Shown one piece after another: positions 13,570 to 14,964 of a DNA stretch of 14,964 bases (its first letter is position 1; each line of letters begins with the position of its first letter). The notes under the pieces are model-generated. The model had not been told where the DNA came from. It saw only the letters and a program-made list of their open reading frames with translations, and made no database searches. The DNA comes from CAZGKW01 sp964526295 (GTDB lineage Bacteria; Planctomycetota; Phycisphaerae; FEN-1346), in assembly GCA_964526295.1 (NCBI GenBank), contig CAZGKW010000073.1:1-14964 (forward strand), read 5' to 3'. The position numbers were made by a program, and so were the translations under genes.

Positions 13570-14349
13570 GTGGCAAGACAGCAGCGGGACAGCTTTTTCG
13601 GCGACTCCGGCGACTTGGCCGAGACGGTCGTCCAGATCAACCGGTCCGCAAAGGTCGTCAAGGGCGGCCGGCGGTTCAGCTTCGGCGCCCTGGCGGTCGC
13701 CGGCGACCGGCGGGGCCGCGTCGGCATCGGATACGGCAAGGCCAACGGGGTGCCCCCGGCCGTCGAAAAGGGCATCTCCGAGGCCAAGAAGAACCTCGAA
13801 ACGATGAACCTCCGAGGCGACACCATCCCCCATGCCGTCACCGGCCGCTTCGGCGCAGCCAAGGTGTTCATGCGACCGGCGGGGCCCGGCACGGGCGTCA
13901 TCGCCGGCGGCGGCGTGCGGGCCGTGTGTCAGATGGTCGGCATCCGGAACATCCTGACCAAGTCGGTCGGCAGCAACAACCCGGTGAACCTGGTCAAGGC
14001 GGCCATGGACGGCCTTCGCAAGCTCAAGGACGCCCGCGAGGTCGCCCGGCTCCGGGGCGTCCCGCTCGACGAGCTGGTCCCCCACCAGACCACCGAGGAG
14101 CGGGCCGGCCCCCGGACGGCGCCGTCGGCGGCGCCTGACCGGGGCCGCCGGTCGGCCGAACGCGGGGCCCCCGAACGGGCGAGCGCCGCCACGGCCACCG
14201 CCGAATCGGCGCCCGAGGCGGAAGCGGCCGAGGCTTCGGCCTCCGAGTCCGAGGTGAAGGAAGGCGAGGCGGCTTCCGGGGCCGCCGAGGCGGAGTCCGG
14301 CGAGACGGGCCGGCGGCCCGAGGCCCCCGCGGAAGGAGCCTCCTCGTGA
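13570..14349 (+). CDS. rpsE: 30S ribosomal protein S5 with long disordered C-terminal tail
   Basis: S5 lies at the mRNA entry site and affects fidelity and spectinomycin sensitivity. Residues 1-170 form the normal protein: QINRSAKVVKGGRRFSFGAL, GIGYGKANGVPPAVEKGISE, AGPGTGVIAGGGVRAVCQMV and GIRNILTKSVGSNNPVNLVK. The KVVKGGRRFSF loop keeps the Gly-Gly linked to spectinomycin. From about residue 172 an 88-residue tail follows, basic at first (RGRRSAER) and then acidic and Ala/Glu/Ser-rich (EAEAAEASASESEVKEGEA). S5 is about 165 residues in E. coli. The GTG start at 13570 has AAGGAAGG at 13557-13564. The TGA stop overlaps the GTG start of rplO (GTGA). Confidence 0.96.
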   Translation: MARQQRDSFFGDSGDLAETVVQINRSAKVVKGGRRFSFGALAVAGDRRGRVGIGYGKANGVPPAVEKGISEAKKNLETMNLRGDTIPHAVTGRFGAAKVFMRPAGPGTGVIAGGGVRAVCQMVGIRNILTKSVGSNNPVNLVKAAMDGLRKLKDAREVARLRGVPLDELVPHQTTEERAGPRTAPSAAPDRGRRSAERGAPERASAATATAESAPEAEAAEASASESEVKEGEAASGAAEAESGETGRRPEAPAEGASS

Positions 14350-14795
14350 ACTTGAGTGACGTCAAAGCAAGCGGCCGCGGGCGCAAGGCCCGCCGGCGCA
14401 TCGGCCGAGGCATCGGCTCCGGCCGCGGCAAGACCTCCGGGCGGGGCCACAAAGGCCAGAAGTCGCGTTCCGGGTACAGCCGCCGCCCGACCTATGAGGG
14501 CGGGACGATGCCCCTGTTTCGCCGCTTGCCGAAGCGGGGCTTCTCGAACGCCCGCTTCGCGACGCCCGTCGCGGTGGTCAACGTCGAGGCCCTGAACGCT
14601 TTCCGGAAGGGCAGCGAAGTCGGACCGGCCGAGATGCGCGAAGCGGGGCTCCTCAGGGGCCGCGCCGGCCGGGTCAAGGTGCTCGGCCGCGGCGAGATGG
14701 AGAAGGCCCTGACGGTGCGGGCCCATGCGTTCTCCCGGTCCGCCGAGGAGAAGATAACCCAGGCCGGCGGGTCGGTGGAGGTGATCCAGGCGTGA
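14346..14795 (+). CDS. rplO: 50S ribosomal protein L15
   Basis: L15 is a late assembly protein of the 50S subunit. The 149-residue product has the Gly/Arg-rich start RRRIGRGIGSGRGKTSGRGH, KGQKSRSGYSRRPTYEGGTM and PLFRRLPKRGFSN, then the globular part with KGSEVGPAEMREAGLL and VKVLGRGEMEKALTVRAHAF. The GTG start at 14346 overlaps the rpsE stop, with GGAAGGAG at 14331-14338 seven nt upstream. rpmD (L30), which lies between rpsE and rplO in many bacteria, is absent. The stop overlaps the secY GTG in the same way. Confidence 0.97.
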   Translation: MNLSDVKASGRGRKARRRIGRGIGSGRGKTSGRGHKGQKSRSGYSRRPTYEGGTMPLFRRLPKRGFSNARFATPVAVVNVEALNAFRKGSEVGPAEMREAGLLRGRAGRVKVLGRGEMEKALTVRAHAFSRSAEEKITQAGGSVEVIQA

Positions 14796-14964
14796 TCCGT
14801 TCCCTGGTCAGCGTGTTCAAGATCCCCGAGCTGAGGCGGAAGATCCTCTTCACGATCCTCATCCTCGCGGTCTACCGGCTCGGCTCGTATGTGCCGATTC
14901 CGGGCACGCACGCCGGCTACCTGGCCGAAATCGCGGGCACCCAGGACGTCGGCGGGGCCGAAGG
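14792..14964 (+). CDS. secY: Protein translocase subunit SecY, N-terminal part (cut by window end)
   Basis: SecY is the membrane channel of the Sec translocon. Only the first 57 codons are present: MIRSLVSVFKIPELRRKILF, then TILILAVYRLGSYVPIPGTH and AGYLAEIAG. The short amphipathic start with PELRRKI, the first transmembrane helix (about residues 18-34) and the RLGSYVPIPG motif are diagnostic. The GTG start at 14792 has a near-perfect Shine-Dalgarno GGAGGTGA (14777-14784) 7 nt upstream and overlaps the rplO stop as GTGA, implying coupling. It follows rplO, as in most spc operons. Confidence 0.95.
   Translation, partial: MIRSLVSVFKIPELRRKILFTILILAVYRLGSYVPIPGTHAGYLAEIAGTQDVGGAE

Overview
The window is a contiguous, entirely plus-strand translation and transcription gene cluster from a GC-rich bacterium: the end of rpoC, the str genes (rpsL, rpsG, fusA), the S10 genes (rpsJ to rpsQ) and the spc genes (rplN to the start of secY). 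There are 25 recognisable protein genes, two of them cut by the window edges. The type of EF-G, the zinc-binding S14 and L24, the lack of tuf and rpmD, the long acidic tails on S17 and S5, and S10 beginning with an RIRIRMEAYDH-like segment all point to the Planctomycetota (PVC group). This lineage call is from pattern memory, not a tree.

Layout. 1-1515 is the last third of RpoC. 1603-2482 holds rpsL and rpsG, closed by a good intrinsic terminator at 2489-2530. 2631-4712 is fusA. 4713-5101 (389 nt) takes the place where tuf usually lies. It holds a strong sigma70-type promoter (4796-4823), a leader with hairpins, and three perfect copies of a 36-bp repeat. From 5102 the S10 and spc genes run with short gaps or ATGA/GTGA/TGATG overlaps to secY at the right edge. 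The one other conspicuous gap, rplF-rplR (135 nt), carries a large palindromic element.

Most unusual feature. The three 36-bp repeats start at 4953, 5019 and 5085, exactly 66 bp apart, with two unrelated 30-bp spacers. This is textbook CRISPR geometry (36/30), but the third repeat is the rpsJ translation start itself: it contains the upstream 17 nt, the ATG and the first six codons of S10. The repeat therefore seems to derive from rpsJ. This is the structure expected if a Cas1-Cas2 type integrase had twice placed a 30-bp spacer at a non-CRISPR site and duplicated the 36-bp target each time (an ectopic or 'neo-CRISPR' array). Whatever its origin, it places two extra start codons and short upstream ORFs in the leader of the S10 operon.

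How the genes work together. RpoC is the beta-prime subunit of RNA polymerase. The ribosomal proteins build both subunits, EF-G drives translocation, and SecY is the membrane channel for secreted proteins. Nearly every gene has a recognisable Shine-Dalgarno sequence or is translationally coupled to its neighbour; fusA and rplR are the exceptions.
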